Numbered from the stretch's first letter, positions 1 through 10,792 are shown. The stretch is DNA of 64,000 nucleotides from Mastigias papua (GCA_964019165.1 OZ025278.1:2168878-2232877), one strand, 5' to 3'. The notes: generated from the sequence alone by a model not told the origin. A program made the numbers and translations.

Positions 1-379
1 GTCAAGCAAAAAGCAAATCATCATATTCGCATTAATTGCAGAAAATCTGAATATGAAAGTACGGAAATAAAAGATACTCGGCCGGAAGCTGAGCCAAATA
101 GAAAATCTCCTGAAGGGGAATGGATAAATACAATCCTTATTGCTGGCGATAGCTTAATATCTAAAATAGATCAGCGAACTCTTAGTCGTCGATACAATAT
201 GGGAGTCAGAAGTTTCCCTAGTGCAACGACAGATGACATGTTCGACTACCTAAAACCTTTACTCAAGAAAGCTCCTGAAAAGATCCTCCTGGTTATTGGA
301 AGGAATGATCTGGATCGTAGAAAGCCTGACGTTCAATGGTAGTAGAGAAGCTGAAGGAACTTAAAAGCTTTATACATGC
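1..379 (+). pseudogene. CR1-like LINE copy A: ORF1 SGNH/esterase domain, N-terminal part
   Basis: An open stretch at the window edge translates to an SGNH-hydrolase-type fold. It has the block NTILIAGDSL (GDS, the usual nucleophile block), then a serine/threonine-rich turn, and KILLVIGRNDL, the position where SGNH enzymes have GxND. Esterase domains of this kind are known in ORF1 proteins of CR1-like LINEs. A frameshift or stop follows near 342, after which the reading continues in another frame to about 379. There the coding sense is cut by a small inserted element and resumes at 861. The 5' part lies outside the window. LINE copy B at 37.2 kb carries the same domain, which supports the assignment. 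The copy is dead. Confidence 0.75.
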
Positions 380-385
380 AAGTCT

Positions 386-854
386 GTAGCAATTACATTT
401 TTAGTTGCTTTATCTTCCACTCCATTCATCCGTTCATTGCGTGTTTTTTCTACAACTCATTGCCATCACTTCCTCTACGCTAACACTAAACAAACATCAC
501 ACTAACATTCTATTGCGTCATAACACCTTGCCCTTTTGTTGGGCTTATTTTTATACTAACTTTCCTTCAACACATTGCCTAGCCCTTCCTTTCCCACACC
601 GACTTTTGTTATTCCATCTTTATACGTAATTCCGGGGAGAAAATGTAAATATCAATTCAAATTGTAAATGAGTTAATGGAATTTCTACCTTGGCAAAGAA
701 ACACATGCAAAAAATACAATCCGCGTGAAGCTTATTGTCGCAAGTCTACAACGACCTGAGGAAAGGAAAGAGAAGTACAGTGGCGAGACCGTTCAATTAA
801 TATAGTTTAAAACTTTATTAGTAATTCTAAAATTCAAACGAAGAGAATTACTAA
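386..854. mobile_element. 469-bp MITE inserted in LINE ORF1, 6-bp target duplication
   Basis: The insertion is bounded by AAGTCT at 380-385 and 855-860. Its ends are short imperfect inverted repeats (TAGCAATT at the left, TAGTAATT read inward from the right). Removing the element and one AAGTCT restores the LINE reading across the junction (..SFIHASLPKCQIV..). A second copy with the same interior lies at 40422-40895 and a partial inverted copy near 20165-20425. No coding capacity is visible; the ORF at 405-629 is a chance frame. The superfamily is not assigned. Confidence 0.75.
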
Positions 855-860
855 AAGTCT

Positions 861-1319
861 ACCAAAATGTCAGATTGTGATATCACAAATCATTCTGCGA
901 AAGGATAACCAGAAATAAACAGGAAAGGAATGAAATTGAATGACATGCTACCACAGGTCGGATGAGACATCCTACGTCAAAATATCATCCAGATGGAGCA
1001 CTTGAGAAGGCGTGGTCTGCACCTTAATCATAAAGGAAATGGTCAACTGACGAAAAACATTATTAGTAAGGTGAAATCTTTTTTAAATAGGAGCATAGTT
1101 TTACACCTTGAAGAACCTCTTAGAAGAACTACAAGTAGCTCAATCCATAATCTACTTAATAGGTATATACTTAATAAAAATGATATAAAGCAAGTAGATT
1201 TTGACGGTATCAGTACTAGAACAAATATTGTCCAGAACAATATATCCAACTCTGAGTTAAATTCCAAAAACGATGATAGTTTTAACCATGGGAAGCTAAA
1301 AAGTTTACGACTTGCATAA
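861..1319 (+). pseudogene. CR1-like LINE copy A: ORF1 C-terminal part
   Basis: The LINE coding sense resumes directly after the MITE. An open frame at 993-1319 gives RGLHLNHKGNGQLTKN, the end of the SGNH domain with its catalytic-type D/H block (here LHLNHKG). A lysine- and asparagine-rich linker follows, leading towards the endonuclease. The same block occurs in LINE copy B as FHLNFFGNKKLAANII. Several frames are needed to read the stretch, so it is a decayed fragment. The reverse-strand ORF over the same bases is a shadow. Confidence 0.65.
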
Positions 1320-1323
1320 AAAA

Positions 1324-1905
1324 CAACTTATTGTTGGGTTATATTAACATCAATTCGATTAGAAATACAATTGAACAATTAGCACCCATCATATCAGATA
1401 GTTTTGATGTAATAGCTGGAACGAAACTTGATTAAACCTTCCCTTCAAGCTAGTTTATTATGGACAGTTGCTTTAAATCATACCGATACGATCGTAATAA
1501 GCATGGAGGTGGTTTGTTAGTTTATGTAAAAGAAGGCCTTCCAGCAAAACAACTGCAAAGTTATAGATTCCCTGACGACATCGAAGTAGTAGCGGTAGAA
1601 ATTAATCTCAAGAAGCAAAAATGGCTATTGCTTTGTCTGTATCAACCACCATCACAGAGTCAAGCATATTTCCTTAGTGAAATCGAGAAATGTTTTGACT
1701 TTTTTAGTTGTAGGCTTCAAAATTTGTATTGATGGATGACCTAAACTGTGAAATAGAAAATAACACTCTCAGTGACTTCATGGATAGTTATAACCTCACC
1801 AATCTCGTAAAGGATCCAACATGTTATAAATCTAGTAAGCCCCGATGCATCGATTTAATCTTGACAAATATGAAGCATAGTTGTGCAAATAACATTAACA
1901 ATTGA
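1324..1905 (+). pseudogene. CR1-like LINE copy A: apurinic-type endonuclease domain, broken
   Basis: Successive frames give pieces of an APE-type LINE endonuclease. The first is the start segment (LGYININSIRNTIEQL). The best open part, 1460-1732, contains YDRNKHGGGLLVYVKEGL and WLLLCLYQPPSQS. After a frame change comes MDDLNCEIE (normally GDxN) and then CIDLILTN. These blocks are in the family order. The nucleophile-side histidine block (SDH) is not visible, and frames shift at about 1440 and 1732. In a live element this domain nicks the target DNA for target-primed reverse transcription. Confidence 0.75.
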
Positions 1906-1929
1906 AACAGGGTTCTCCAATTTTCACAA

Positions 1930-2731
1930 AATGAATATGACCGTACTTAAAGGCGGTTGTTTAAAAAGGGCACCAAGAATTATTCAATACAGAGATTATA
2001 ACAAATACAACACATTAGACTTCAGATAGAATACTATTAATACCATAAGCAAATTATCAAGGACAATGAACTTTGATGGCATGAATACTGAATTAACAAA
2101 AGTACTAGATCAACATGCTCCAATTAAGAAAAAATACATCCGAGCTAACGATGACAAATTCAAGACAAAGGAACTCAGGAAAGCAATAATGCAGCGGTCT
2201 AAGCTAAAGAATAAATATAACAGAAATAGAATAGATGATAACTGGAACAAATACAAACAGCAAAGGAATAAATGTGTCACAATATTAAGAAGGACAAAAC
2301 TAAACTATTACCAACATCTAAACACGCATGACCTAGCAGACAACAAACAATTTTGGAAAACAATCAAACCTATTTTCACATTGTCACAGGTAAAATACAA
2401 ATTTCTCAATCCATCAATCTCCTTGAAAAAGGAGAATTTATAAACGACGAAATGAAAATTGCTGAAGTATTAAATGAGTATTTTGCAAATATCACTGATG
2501 AGCTAGAATTAACAGAAAACAAAGCCAACCTATCGATAAAGCAGTTCAAAAATATAAGAACCATCCAAGCATAAAAAAGATTAAGCATCAATGGTCACCT
2601 CCAAACCTATTTGAATTCAGGAAAATTGAACTTGATGATGTTTCTGCGCAATTTAAGAGGCTGAAATCAAAAAAGTTCTCACCGATTGATAGCATCCCCG
2701 CTAAAGTAATTCAAGAACACTGTGAAATTTT
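1930..2731 (+). pseudogene. CR1-like LINE copy A: linker and N-terminal part of reverse transcriptase
   Basis: A lysine-rich open stretch (2066-2443, continuing in another frame to 2574) reads as the region joining endonuclease and RT: LDQHAPIKKKYIRAND, then KTKELRKAIMQRSKLKNKYN. Further on, SPIDSIPAKVIQEHCEIF is the start of the RT palm. The reading is cut at about 2731 by the foldback element and continues at 3956 with APLLQNI. The copy needs several frame changes. Confidence 0.7.
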
Positions 2732-2779
2732 TACGGCGCGCCGAAACGGACAAAATTACTTATGCCAATATTTATAGTA

Positions 2780-2905
2780 CTTTCTCTATATTTCACATAC
2801 TTTCTCTATATTTCACATACTTTTTCTATATTTCACGTACTTTTTCTATATTTCACGTACTTTTTCTATATTTCACGTACTTTTTCTATATTTCACATAC
2901 TTTCG
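2780..2905. repeat. Tandem ~20-bp repeats, left arm of foldback element
   Basis: About six direct copies of a 20-bp unit of the form CTTTTTCTATATTTCACGTA, with C/T and G/A variation between copies. The unit recurs inverted in the right arm. Confidence 0.9.
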
Positions 2906-3338
2906 TAATTTCATAGTACTATCTTTCCCCTCCGTTTCAAGTACTTTATCCGCTGTTCATAAGACTATGGTCCATGGTCTATCGTAAGATAGGTCTATCA
3001 GTCTATCACTCATGTGCTCATCTTCTGTAAACACGCTGTCAAATCTTTATGGGTTCTGCTGATTTGCTGTTAGGCCGTTATGTTCAAGTGCAAATTCCTT
3101 TCACTCTTCAAGCTAGTTTTTTATTTTGACACCTGTGTTGCTGAAATTGCACCATAGGAATACCTTGATGATCATGAAAATTCGTTCCTGAGCTTAGAAT
3201 GTCACTTATGGAGATAGAAAGACATTTGTATTCAGGAGATGAACATGTCCTCGAAGAGCTGGATCGAGAGGAGGTGTGCTACCCTATCACAGTTGGTAAC
3301 ATCTTACATAACTGAATGAACAATAATTTTACAAGTTT

Positions 3339-3641
3339 TTGAACTGCAAGAACGTGCACTTTATTTTCGCTCAAATTGAATCGATTGTTGACGAAATCAT
3401 TTACATTATACATTCATATAGGTCCCGATTAGCCGAGCGTTTGAATTTGTTTCATTTGCAAGAGGCTGGCCGCAGCACATTGCATGGCTTATTAGAAAAG
3501 AATGAACTACAGGTTAGACCACGGTATGCAGTTTCTGAAGAACAAGTCATCAGTCTGCGTTGCATTGGATTTCTGTGGGTCCCCATAAAGATGTGTATTA
3601 CTTCGGCTATTCCTTTACAACAGCGTGTTTACAGAAGATGA
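3339..3641 (+). CDS. Possible transposase N-terminal fragment inside foldback element
   Basis: This is a 100-residue open frame in the centre of the foldback element. The part RPRYAVSEEQVISLRCIGF resembles the helix-turn-helix region that precedes integrase-core domains in a family of animal transposon-derived proteins, where a block like GRPRYxxSEEQL..LR.LGF is usual. No catalytic domain follows before the right arm. If the resemblance holds, this would be a relic of the element's own gene. I base it on memory of the motif only, so confidence is low. Confidence 0.3.
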   Translation: MNCKNVHFIFAQIESIVDEIIYIIHSYRSRLAERLNLFHLQEAGRSTLHGLLEKNELQVRPRYAVSEEQVISLRCIGFLWVPIKMCITSAIPLQQRVYRR

Positions 3642-3764
3642 GCAAATGATTGATAGACTGATAGACTGATAGGCCTAGCTTACGATAGACCATAGACCAA
3701 AGTCTTATGAACAGCGGATAAAATACTTTAAACGGAGGGGAAAGATAGTACTATGAAACTACGA

Positions 3765-3910
3765 AAGTATGCGAAATATAGAAAAAGTACGTGAAATATA
3801 GAAAAAGTACGTGAAATATAGAAAAAGTACGTGAAATATAGAAAAAGTACGTGAAATATAGAAAAAGTACGTGAAATATAGAAAAAGTATGTGAAATATA
3901 GAGAAAGTAC
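3765..3910. repeat. Tandem ~20-bp repeats, right arm of foldback element
   Basis: About seven direct copies of the complement of the left-arm unit (form AAAAAGTACGTGAAATATAG). Together with the left array they form most of the foldback stem. Confidence 0.9.
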
Positions 3911-3955
3911 TATAAATAATGGCATAAGTATTTTTGTCCGCTTCGGCGCGCCATA

Positions 3956-4590
3956 CATATTTGCTCCTCTACTTCAAAATATTCTAACTTATGTACAGAC
4001 ACAAGCACCTTCCCTGAATCTCTTAAACAAGGTAACATAACATCCATACTTAAGAAAGGCGATGCTTTCGATAAGACAAATTACAGACCTATTTCTGTTC
4101 TAATGTCATTATCTAAGGTATTTGAGAGACTTATCGAAAATTAGGTAAAGCCATACACTAATTCTTTTCTAAATCCACTGCTTGTTGGATATAGAGGACA
4201 CAGTACACAGCATGCTCTTTTAAGGCTTTTCGAAAATTGTAAAAAAGCATTAGACCAGAAAATGAGTACAGGGGCTGTATTTATAGATCTCTTCAAAGCG
4301 ATTGACTGTCTAAAACACGACCTACTACTAGCTAAACTAGATGCATATGGTTTCACAAGACAGGCATTAAAATATATACAAAGCTATCTAAGGGACCGAA
4401 AACAAAGAGTCAAAATCAATAGTTCATACAGTGGGTGGAGGAACATTAATTAATGAGTTCCTCAAGGATCTGTTCTCGGCCCTATACTATTTAATATTTA
4501 CATTATCGATTTATTTATGTTTGTATCTAGTAGCATGATCTGCCATTACGCAGACGATGCAACTATTTATGCCAGTGACTATAAAACAGA
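3956..4590 (+). pseudogene. CR1-like LINE copy A: reverse transcriptase core, broken
   Basis: RT blocks appear in order across three frames: KGDAFDKTNYRPISVL, then STGAVFIDLFKAIDCLKHD (motif A, where a FIDLxKAFD form is usual), then VPQGSVLGPILFNIYI (motif B), and CHYADDATIYASD with an intact YADD motif C. The clean open part is 4262-4453. A SINE splits the reading at 4590, and the remainder after 4747 is weak. The copy is interrupted by a TAG at 4142-4144 and by other lesions. Confidence 0.85.
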
Positions 4591-4733
4591 CTGCAGCTCT
4601 GATAAGTAACTGTTGGGGTAACAGAGTGGATTGAGTGTAGCCGACTCAATCACCTCTTTTAAACACTTGATAGGAGGTCCACTGACCCCAGGGTCAGTCT
4701 CAGACCCCGTGAGGGGCGTAACGAGAAGAAGAA
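4591..4733 (+). mobile_element. SINE-like insertion with 14-bp target-site duplication
   Basis: A 143-bp insertion in the RT reading frame is flanked by GACTATAAAACAGA at 4577-4590 and 4734-4747. The right end is a short GAAGAAGAA run just before the duplication. The long duplication and simple-repeat tail are hallmarks of target-primed retrotransposition. I do not see a clean tRNA-type A/B box, so the source RNA is undetermined; a truncated LINE 3' end would look the same. Confidence 0.65.
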
Positions 4734-7700
4734 GACTATAAAACAGAGGAAATTATTATCATCGGTGCCATCATTGCTCCTCTTGCTTCAGCCTGAACTG
4801 TAGAGTATACATTATGTATACAGCACATATGAGGTTAATATCTAACTATTATTGTACAGATGACAAATCACTTGCCTTCCCTTCAGTTCGTGTATTAAAG
4901 TGTCTATGTGACATGTCGATACTGAATACTGCTGTATATTTTCTAGAAAAGCTACAGTCATAGAAATGGAAGAACGTTTTCCTATTTATATGGATACAAC
5001 ACTAAGAATTGAGAGGTATCAGCAGCGTGTTAGGGGGTGCGGAGCTGTGACACCCCCAGGATATGCAGAACCGTCGGTAACCTTTTGGCTCGTCCGCACA
5101 ATTTTGCACAAAGACTATGGCTTGTCGCCGTGTGTCATCTTAGTTTATTTCGAAAAACTACAGTATTTACATATATCCTCTAATTACATAAATACAGAAG
5201 CTAAGGGGGTCATTTGCCCTAAAATTTAAAGAATGGGCGAAAACTTAGGTCTACCTTAAATGCGAGTTATTAAATAAACTATTTTTCAACTCATCTTCAT
5301 TGTCCGGACCACCAAAATGTTTCAAAAACGAACTTTTTTATATCTACTGAGCTGATAGCAGCTATTAGCACTGTGTTGCAAGAGTGATCGTTTGAAAGCA
5401 GCGTCACAAAGTGGTACCTCTTGTCAAAAGTTAGAAAGAAATGTAGTTTTTCCGTGAAAATGCCCAGGAATCAATCTGTTTGTAAAGGGCAAACTATAGT
5501 TTGTGAGTATAAAAGGGAATAATTCAGGGAAGTGATTAGGAAATCAATAGGTGGCTTAGGCCAGCTTCCGTAATCTCAAAGAAATCACCCTTGAGTAATA
5601 GAAATGCAACCGAATGTAATCCAGAGGACGAAAACTTTAATTGATATCTCACGCAGAGCTAGTATGTGTCCATGGACGAGCCTTCATATGATAATTTTGC
5701 TAGCTATATGTACTCAACCACACTTAGTAGCTGCATAATAGCAGTAGGCATGTGGCCGTTGGTTCCAGCAGAGACATGATGCCACAAAGCTATCCATCCG
5801 TAATGTGTAGAGACCCAATTATGGGTATTAAATCTACTGCAAAAAGTTCAGTGGAATAATCATAATTCTTTAATTTGCATACTCTATCTGCAATTTAAAA
5901 ACCCTCTTCTTGGTTAGCGATCAGATATCTTGAGACAAGGATAGGTAGAAGTGGTTCAATATAGTTGCTGATATATTACAATTGAATATTTAGAGGTCTT
6001 TCAAACAATTGAACATAACAACTATGACTATTCCATTGCACGAAGATTTATGTAAGATCTGTCTTAAATGATTTAAGGAAGAGTGATACAAGTGATCTTA
6101 GAAGAGAATTATGTGCTGTATTGCAGGGCAATAACTGTTCAAGAGGGGTTAAGCTATGATCGGAATATGTAGTAAAAGAAGGCTCATAGCAGATTATAAA
6201 CTTGGATTTGTCATAATTTTTGAGAGTGGGAGTGTTTTCGATGTTTTTGCTCCTCAGTACAGTTTGTCCTCAAAGTGAAAAATTGTATTGCAGTTGACCA
6301 ACTGAGTTTAAGTACGAAGCTGAAATTTCTACTGATTGAGATTGATTGAGAAGGACTAACGACGACTGAAAGTGAATGAAAGTGACTGAGAATTATGTAG
6401 TAGTTTTTCGAGCTACTTCTTTAACTGTTTTGATCAAGATTTCATAAGGTAAGATTGTCAGATGTCCAAGTGTTATTTACTTTCCATGATCTAAAACTTT
6501 AAATGCAACTCACAGAGACCTCAATTTTCACCCTAAAACAGCCAAAACTTCTTTAGCTCTTCCTGGATTTCAATCACCTTTGGCAGAAATCTTCTCAATA
6601 AGGTTGTCTCTTAACCTATGATTCATTTTTGTGATATCAGTTGCCGAACTAGTTTTATTGATGTTCAACTTTTCAATTTTGGAGTTTTTTCTCAAGGCCA
6701 CCATTCTAACTTTTAAACAAATTTTCAAAAAACCTATCATAGGTTTACTAACTGCACACTGAAGTTCATGATTGCTGATTTTTAACTTGGAATCGCCATA
6801 TTTTGCAGAATTTAAGTATATTGAACTTTGCACAGTGAAATTATGAAACGTACAAAAAGCCTATCGTTCTAATAAACAATAGGATGATTGTTACATTAAT
6901 AAGATTTATTCTTGAATTTTGGAAAACGTCATACCATACGCTGTCAAATGATACCAAGTTTGTCTTATAATCTTACTTAAGTGATGTCTGAGAGACTTAG
7001 AATGAAAGCAAGTAAAATTTACATCTTAGGCGAAAAATGTTCCAAAGATTCAAATATATATTTGCATATTTCGAACAGCATTTAGCGTAAATTGCGATCG
7101 ATGTGGTTCATATTGGCATACGTTACAGTTGCACTGCACACCCTCCCACTGCTTCACCAGTCTCTTAAACTAGTGTATCTTTTGAGCAATTTCATACCAC
7201 TTGGGAGTCCACTCTATATTTGAGGCCCAGAGGCTCTTAGACCATTAATGCCAAAATTCTTCTGATCCGGTTATAATGCAACAGAATGTATGGACTTCCC
7301 TGGAGGCAGCTCGTGCTGGCTGATGATTTAAAAGAAAACCCTCTTGCATAAAACTGGGGTTCAGCTGTTTCGTAGTTTTGTAGATTTCAATACTTTTTAA
7401 TGAGAATGGTGCGAATAATTTTTGCATGTTTTTTCCGGTAAATGTTCGAGTGGAGAGGTGTTGTCGATGGACACCAATCTTGAAGCTCTTTCTTTATTGC
7501 ATTCAAGCTTTTAAAGCGATGTTGCACGTGAAAAATGCAACACCAAAAGACAGTATCTTAAGTTAGAAGAAATAAAATGTGAACAAGTATTTTCCTTTCT
7601 TCAAAACCAACAATTTTTGAAGTCGTTTTAGTGCATTCAGTTGAGAAGCAACCATTTTGCAAAAATCTGATATGGGAACCAAATTTAGCTTTTTATCTAG

Positions 7701-9154
7701 TTTGATGCCTGATTGCATTACAGTTTTTTTAGACAAAATGTACTTACAGATGAGGCTTATTTCAATACCAGTAATGTTTCAAGGGTCCTTTCTATCAAGA
7801 ATAGCTTGGATTTTGAACTTCTCTGGGTTTTCAATCATGTCATTGTCATTCAGCCATTTTAGGGCAATTTGTGGTCCATCTAGACAAAAACACGTTCAAT
7901 AGCTCAGATATGGTTTTAGAAGAAGAGGCACAGACACTAGGGGAAAGGTTGCCCTACACTCTAAGTAGAGTAACCCTCCTAGGAGGGCTGGGTTTTTCCT
8001 TACTCAATCCATGTAAATGCTCAAGGTATGTGACCCCAAGAGGGGTGAGTACAATGCCCGTACCCCCTTACATTTTAAGTCCTTTTTCTAGTTCAAACCA
8101 TTGTCTCATATGTATTTTCTCAAACTTTGCTTGTTGTTCTTGAATTTCTGCTAATCTTCGTTGTTCAATTTCATATTTGAGTTGAGACTCCCTAATGATT
8201 TCTCTCTCGTCGTCTCCTACTTGTCAATTTTGCTGTTCTTTCAGAACATTCACGAGCCTGTCCTTCCGCTCAATCAATGGCGTATACATTTCCTTGCTTG
8301 CTCCTTTTCAACAGTCTCACCTATGTACATGTTTCTCCCTCACTGATTTTCAGTTCTTTTACTTGTGAACTTGGCTAATATTTTACCTTGCAGACTCTCC
8401 ATTCTATCCGACTAACTTGATCTCTTCAATGTCATTGTCCTGAAACCGGTCATCGGTTTGCTCCGAATAAAATGTCAGCTTCGTTATTTCAATGTCGATT
8501 TCCTCTCTAACTATTGCCCTTCACCACTACCTACCACTTCGGTTACCTCCCGGGTGTCCTCACACTCTCCCTGAGTACTAGCATTAGATATAGGCATTCC
8601 TACTTACTGGGGCCTCTTTAAATTCATTACAATGTAAGTCATGTATGACCTTCCTACTGCTGGACCAGAAATTTTAGGTTCTCGCAAATGCAAAATAACA
8701 GCTAATCTACTCTTACCAGATGTGTCATGGCAGGTTCGCCACTTAGATACCAATTTGTATAGCATCAGGCACGCCGGACCCGAGGTGGAGGGTTGGGGGG
8801 CTGTAGTCCCCACTTTTCTACTAATGTATGATGCCAAGATAGAGGCACTCGATCCAACTAAAAGGTAGATCGCCTTTTTCCGTGTTAAAGTTCACTCACC
8901 TTCAAGGAGTACCAGTGGTGGACTCATCAGAGCATATTCGAGGTAAATACCCCAAGCTTTTTCAAAACTTGGTGCTATAGACTGATCCAAACGTCTCGTA
9001 AACATGTAAAGTAAGGGGAGGGTCTGTGTTGATATCATTGCTCTGAAAATGTGTCTTTATCATTTTACCTAAAACAATCTTTATAGAGTAGCAAAGATGT
9101 CTTTTCAATTTTCTCACAAACATTTAAATGATTTATTTGCCGTTTTCTACCTAG
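4734..9154. other. Remnant of LINE A, then 4.3 kb without an assignable gene
   Basis: The first ~115 bases may continue the RT of LINE copy A (..KTEEIIII..). Beyond about 4850 I see only short open frames on both strands, none with a recognisable domain. There are a few GC-richer patches with local dyads (5033-5062, 7930-8060, 8750-8810) that could be old MITE pieces. A possible frame at 8641-8868 has an almost equally long antisense partner and is not credible as a gene. Confidence 0.5.
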
Positions 9155-9300
9155 TGTTGTCCCCTCTAAACAATAGAGACAATACAGACCTAATAAATAT
9201 AGCTTAGTCTCATTCTGAGTTTGATTGATTTTTATATAGTAGGCCTTGTGAAAGATCGATATTATTGAGCTACTAGTTATTCTACTATTTGTCTATTACA
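9155..9300 (+). repeat. 5' LTR of Ty3/gypsy element 1
   Basis: A 146-bp sequence begins TGTTGTCCCC and ends ATTACA (TG..CA ends). It is followed one base later by a primer-binding-site-like sequence and then gag. A second copy of the same LTR lies on the other strand at 42708-42850, which fixes both ends. I found no 3' LTR after pol. Confidence 0.85.
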
Positions 9301-9301
9301 C

Positions 9302-9319
9302 TGGTGTCAGGAGTATTTT
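9302..9319 (+). promoter_or_regulatory. Candidate tRNA primer-binding site of gypsy element 1
   Basis: TGGTGTCAGGAGT starts two bases after the LTR. Its TGG is complementary to the tRNA CCA end, as expected for minus-strand priming. The same sequence follows the LTR at 42.7 kb. The primer tRNA is not identified. Confidence 0.65.
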
Positions 9320-9338
9320 CGAACCGCACCACTTCAGT

Positions 9339-10310
9339 ATGTCTTCCTTCAACATCATTTTTTCCAAGTTAGAAAAGTTCACTGGCGATGGCAATGTTGA
9401 TTTACGCCAATGGCTTCGTAATTTTGACAGATGTTGCGTTATCGCTGAGAAGTCTGAGGACCTCGTGGTTGGACAAATCCTTATGCTATGTGTTGATGGC
9501 CGTGCTAAAGCCGTCCTAGATCAACTTGAAGAAGACAAAGGCGCCCCACAAAAATATAGTGAGCTTAAAAAGCAACTCAATGCCGTTTTTGACTCTGACT
9601 CCGACCGCGAGGCACACATGACCGCTTTTGTGCGTTGCGTGCAAAGGATCGGTGAAAGTGAGGAAGAATTCATGACTCACCTTTTCCAACTATACAAAGC
9701 TGCTGACCCTCAAGCTAAAACTAACGTCATCAACCATGCCGTAAAGCGTAAGTTTTTGCAAGGGATTTCAGATACTTTGCGAAGAAATATATTTATCTTC
9801 TGCTCTAATCCGTATGACGAAAAGGTTTCTTATCAAGATTTGCTCAAAGCTAGCCGTGATGCTTCGGTTCATCTTTCTTTGCCATCCACTGCTGCCCCCA
9901 CGGTTCCTGACACTGTTTTGACTGCTGCACCTCCATCAGATCAAACTTTGGAGGCAGTTCTCTCTTTATCCAGTAAGTTTGAACAACAAAATCAGCTTGC
10001 AATACGGAAGTTCGACGAACAACAAGAGCAGATTAATGCCATTAAGCAGCAGCTTCCGTTCAGGCCATCCCATCAGCGCCAAGACACTTCCGTTTTTTAT
10101 TCTCCGCGGAGCAGCCGCGGGCAATCATGCAGAGGTTTTTCTCAAGGCTTTATGGGAGATAGTCAGTTGCGCCCTGCACAGGGAAGAGGACGACAACCCA
10201 TTCGCTGCTATTTTTGCAATGGTTTAAATCACATCCAGCGTGATTGTTTGGCTTTTAGGCAGCAACAAGCGACTTCTCAGCAGTCGGGAAACTTTTGGGG
10301 CCCCCAGTAA
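9339..10310 (+). CDS. gag: Ty3/gypsy element 1 gag
   Basis: A 323-residue open frame starts 39 bases after the LTR. The N-terminal two thirds is a retrotransposon capsid: LEKFTGDGNVDLRQWLRNFD near the start, then a helical region with a glutamine-rich coiled segment around residues 210-235. Near the C-terminus is a single zinc knuckle, CYFCNGLNHIQRDC (C-x2-C-x4-H-x4-C), which binds genomic RNA during packaging. The frame ends with TAA; the protease lies in a different frame downstream, so expression of pol would need frameshifting or another route. The reading frame is intact over its length, suggesting a fairly young copy. Confidence 0.9.
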   Translation: MSSFNIIFSKLEKFTGDGNVDLRQWLRNFDRCCVIAEKSEDLVVGQILMLCVDGRAKAVLDQLEEDKGAPQKYSELKKQLNAVFDSDSDREAHMTAFVRCVQRIGESEEEFMTHLFQLYKAADPQAKTNVINHAVKRKFLQGISDTLRRNIFIFCSNPYDEKVSYQDLLKASRDASVHLSLPSTAAPTVPDTVLTAAPPSDQTLEAVLSLSSKFEQQNQLAIRKFDEQQEQINAIKQQLPFRPSHQRQDTSVFYSPRSSRGQSCRGFSQGFMGDSQLRPAQGRGRQPIRCYFCNGLNHIQRDCLAFRQQQATSQQSGNFWGPQ

Positions 10311-10375
10311 AGGGTCATACTGGGCCAGCCAACATTATGTCAATGACCCCTCACGAACACGAATCTTGACCATCT

Positions 10376-10777
10376 TTGTTGCATGAATCAAAATTGCTTT
10401 GGATCACTGGCACACTCAATGGTCAGTCCATTTCTATGATGCTTGATTCAGGTGCAACAATATGCTGTCTAGCTAGATGTTTTACCGGAAGTCGATGTTT
10501 GCAGAATTTAACATTAACGCCTTATTTTGGCCCAGGTATCCTTGATGCCAATGGAAAAGTGATGAAGCCCTCTGCCACAATAAAAGTACCACTTGTAATA
10601 GGACAACCAGCTGTATCACATACTGTTGAATTTGTAATAATTGATGAGTTGCCTTATTCTTGCATTATTGGTTTGAGTTTCCTCAACAAGTTTAGCCATT
10701 GGGGTGTTGATAATTCCAGAAACATTCTCCATTTGGAACAGTCCATTGTCTCTATATCTTCTCAACCTTCTGTTTAG
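10376..10777 (+). CDS. Ty3/gypsy element 1 aspartic protease
   Basis: An open frame of 133 residues contains MMLDSGATICCLA near residue 25 (DSGA, the catalytic aspartate triad of retroviral-type proteases) and CIIGLSFLNKF near residue 98, the expected second hydrophobic-glycine block (usually ILG). It processes the gag-pol polyprotein. It is in the same frame as the RT ORF that follows, separated by one TAG at 10775-10777. The first methionine is probably not the true start, since pol is normally a fusion. The antisense frame at 10616-10828 is a shadow. Confidence 0.85.
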   Translation: MLHESKLLWITGTLNGQSISMMLDSGATICCLARCFTGSRCLQNLTLTPYFGPGILDANGKVMKPSATIKVPLVIGQPAVSHTVEFVIIDELPYSCIIGLSFLNKFSHWGVDNSRNILHLEQSIVSISSQPSV

Positions 10778-10792
10778 GATAACATTGCTTTC

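Larger units (their letters stand above)
2732..3955. mobile_element. Foldback DNA element with long inverted repeats and internal tandem repeats
   Basis: The ends are inverted copies (TACGGCGCGCCGAA on the left, TATGGCGCGCCGAA read inward from the right). Inverted similarity continues for roughly 310-330 bp per arm, through a GGCGCGCC tip, tandem 20-mers and a subterminal block with repeated CTATCAGTCTATC-like words. The element splits the RT of LINE copy A: upstream reads ..EHCEIF and downstream APLLQNI. Flanking duplications are unclear because the site is T-rich. The centre holds one open frame, listed separately. The superfamily is not recognised. Confidence 0.8.

Noticed and set aside
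2780..3910. Regular repeats that might look like a CRISPR array
   Set aside because: The 20-bp units are directly adjacent with no spacers, they mirror each other as foldback arms, and the genome is eukaryotic.
4966..5229. 87-codon ORF with GC-rich dyad
   Set aside because: No domain or family resemblance; probably an old repeat read by chance.
8641..8868. 75-codon ORF with a near-equal antisense ORF
   Set aside because: Two overlapping frames of equal length on opposite strands, no domain, no splice context.
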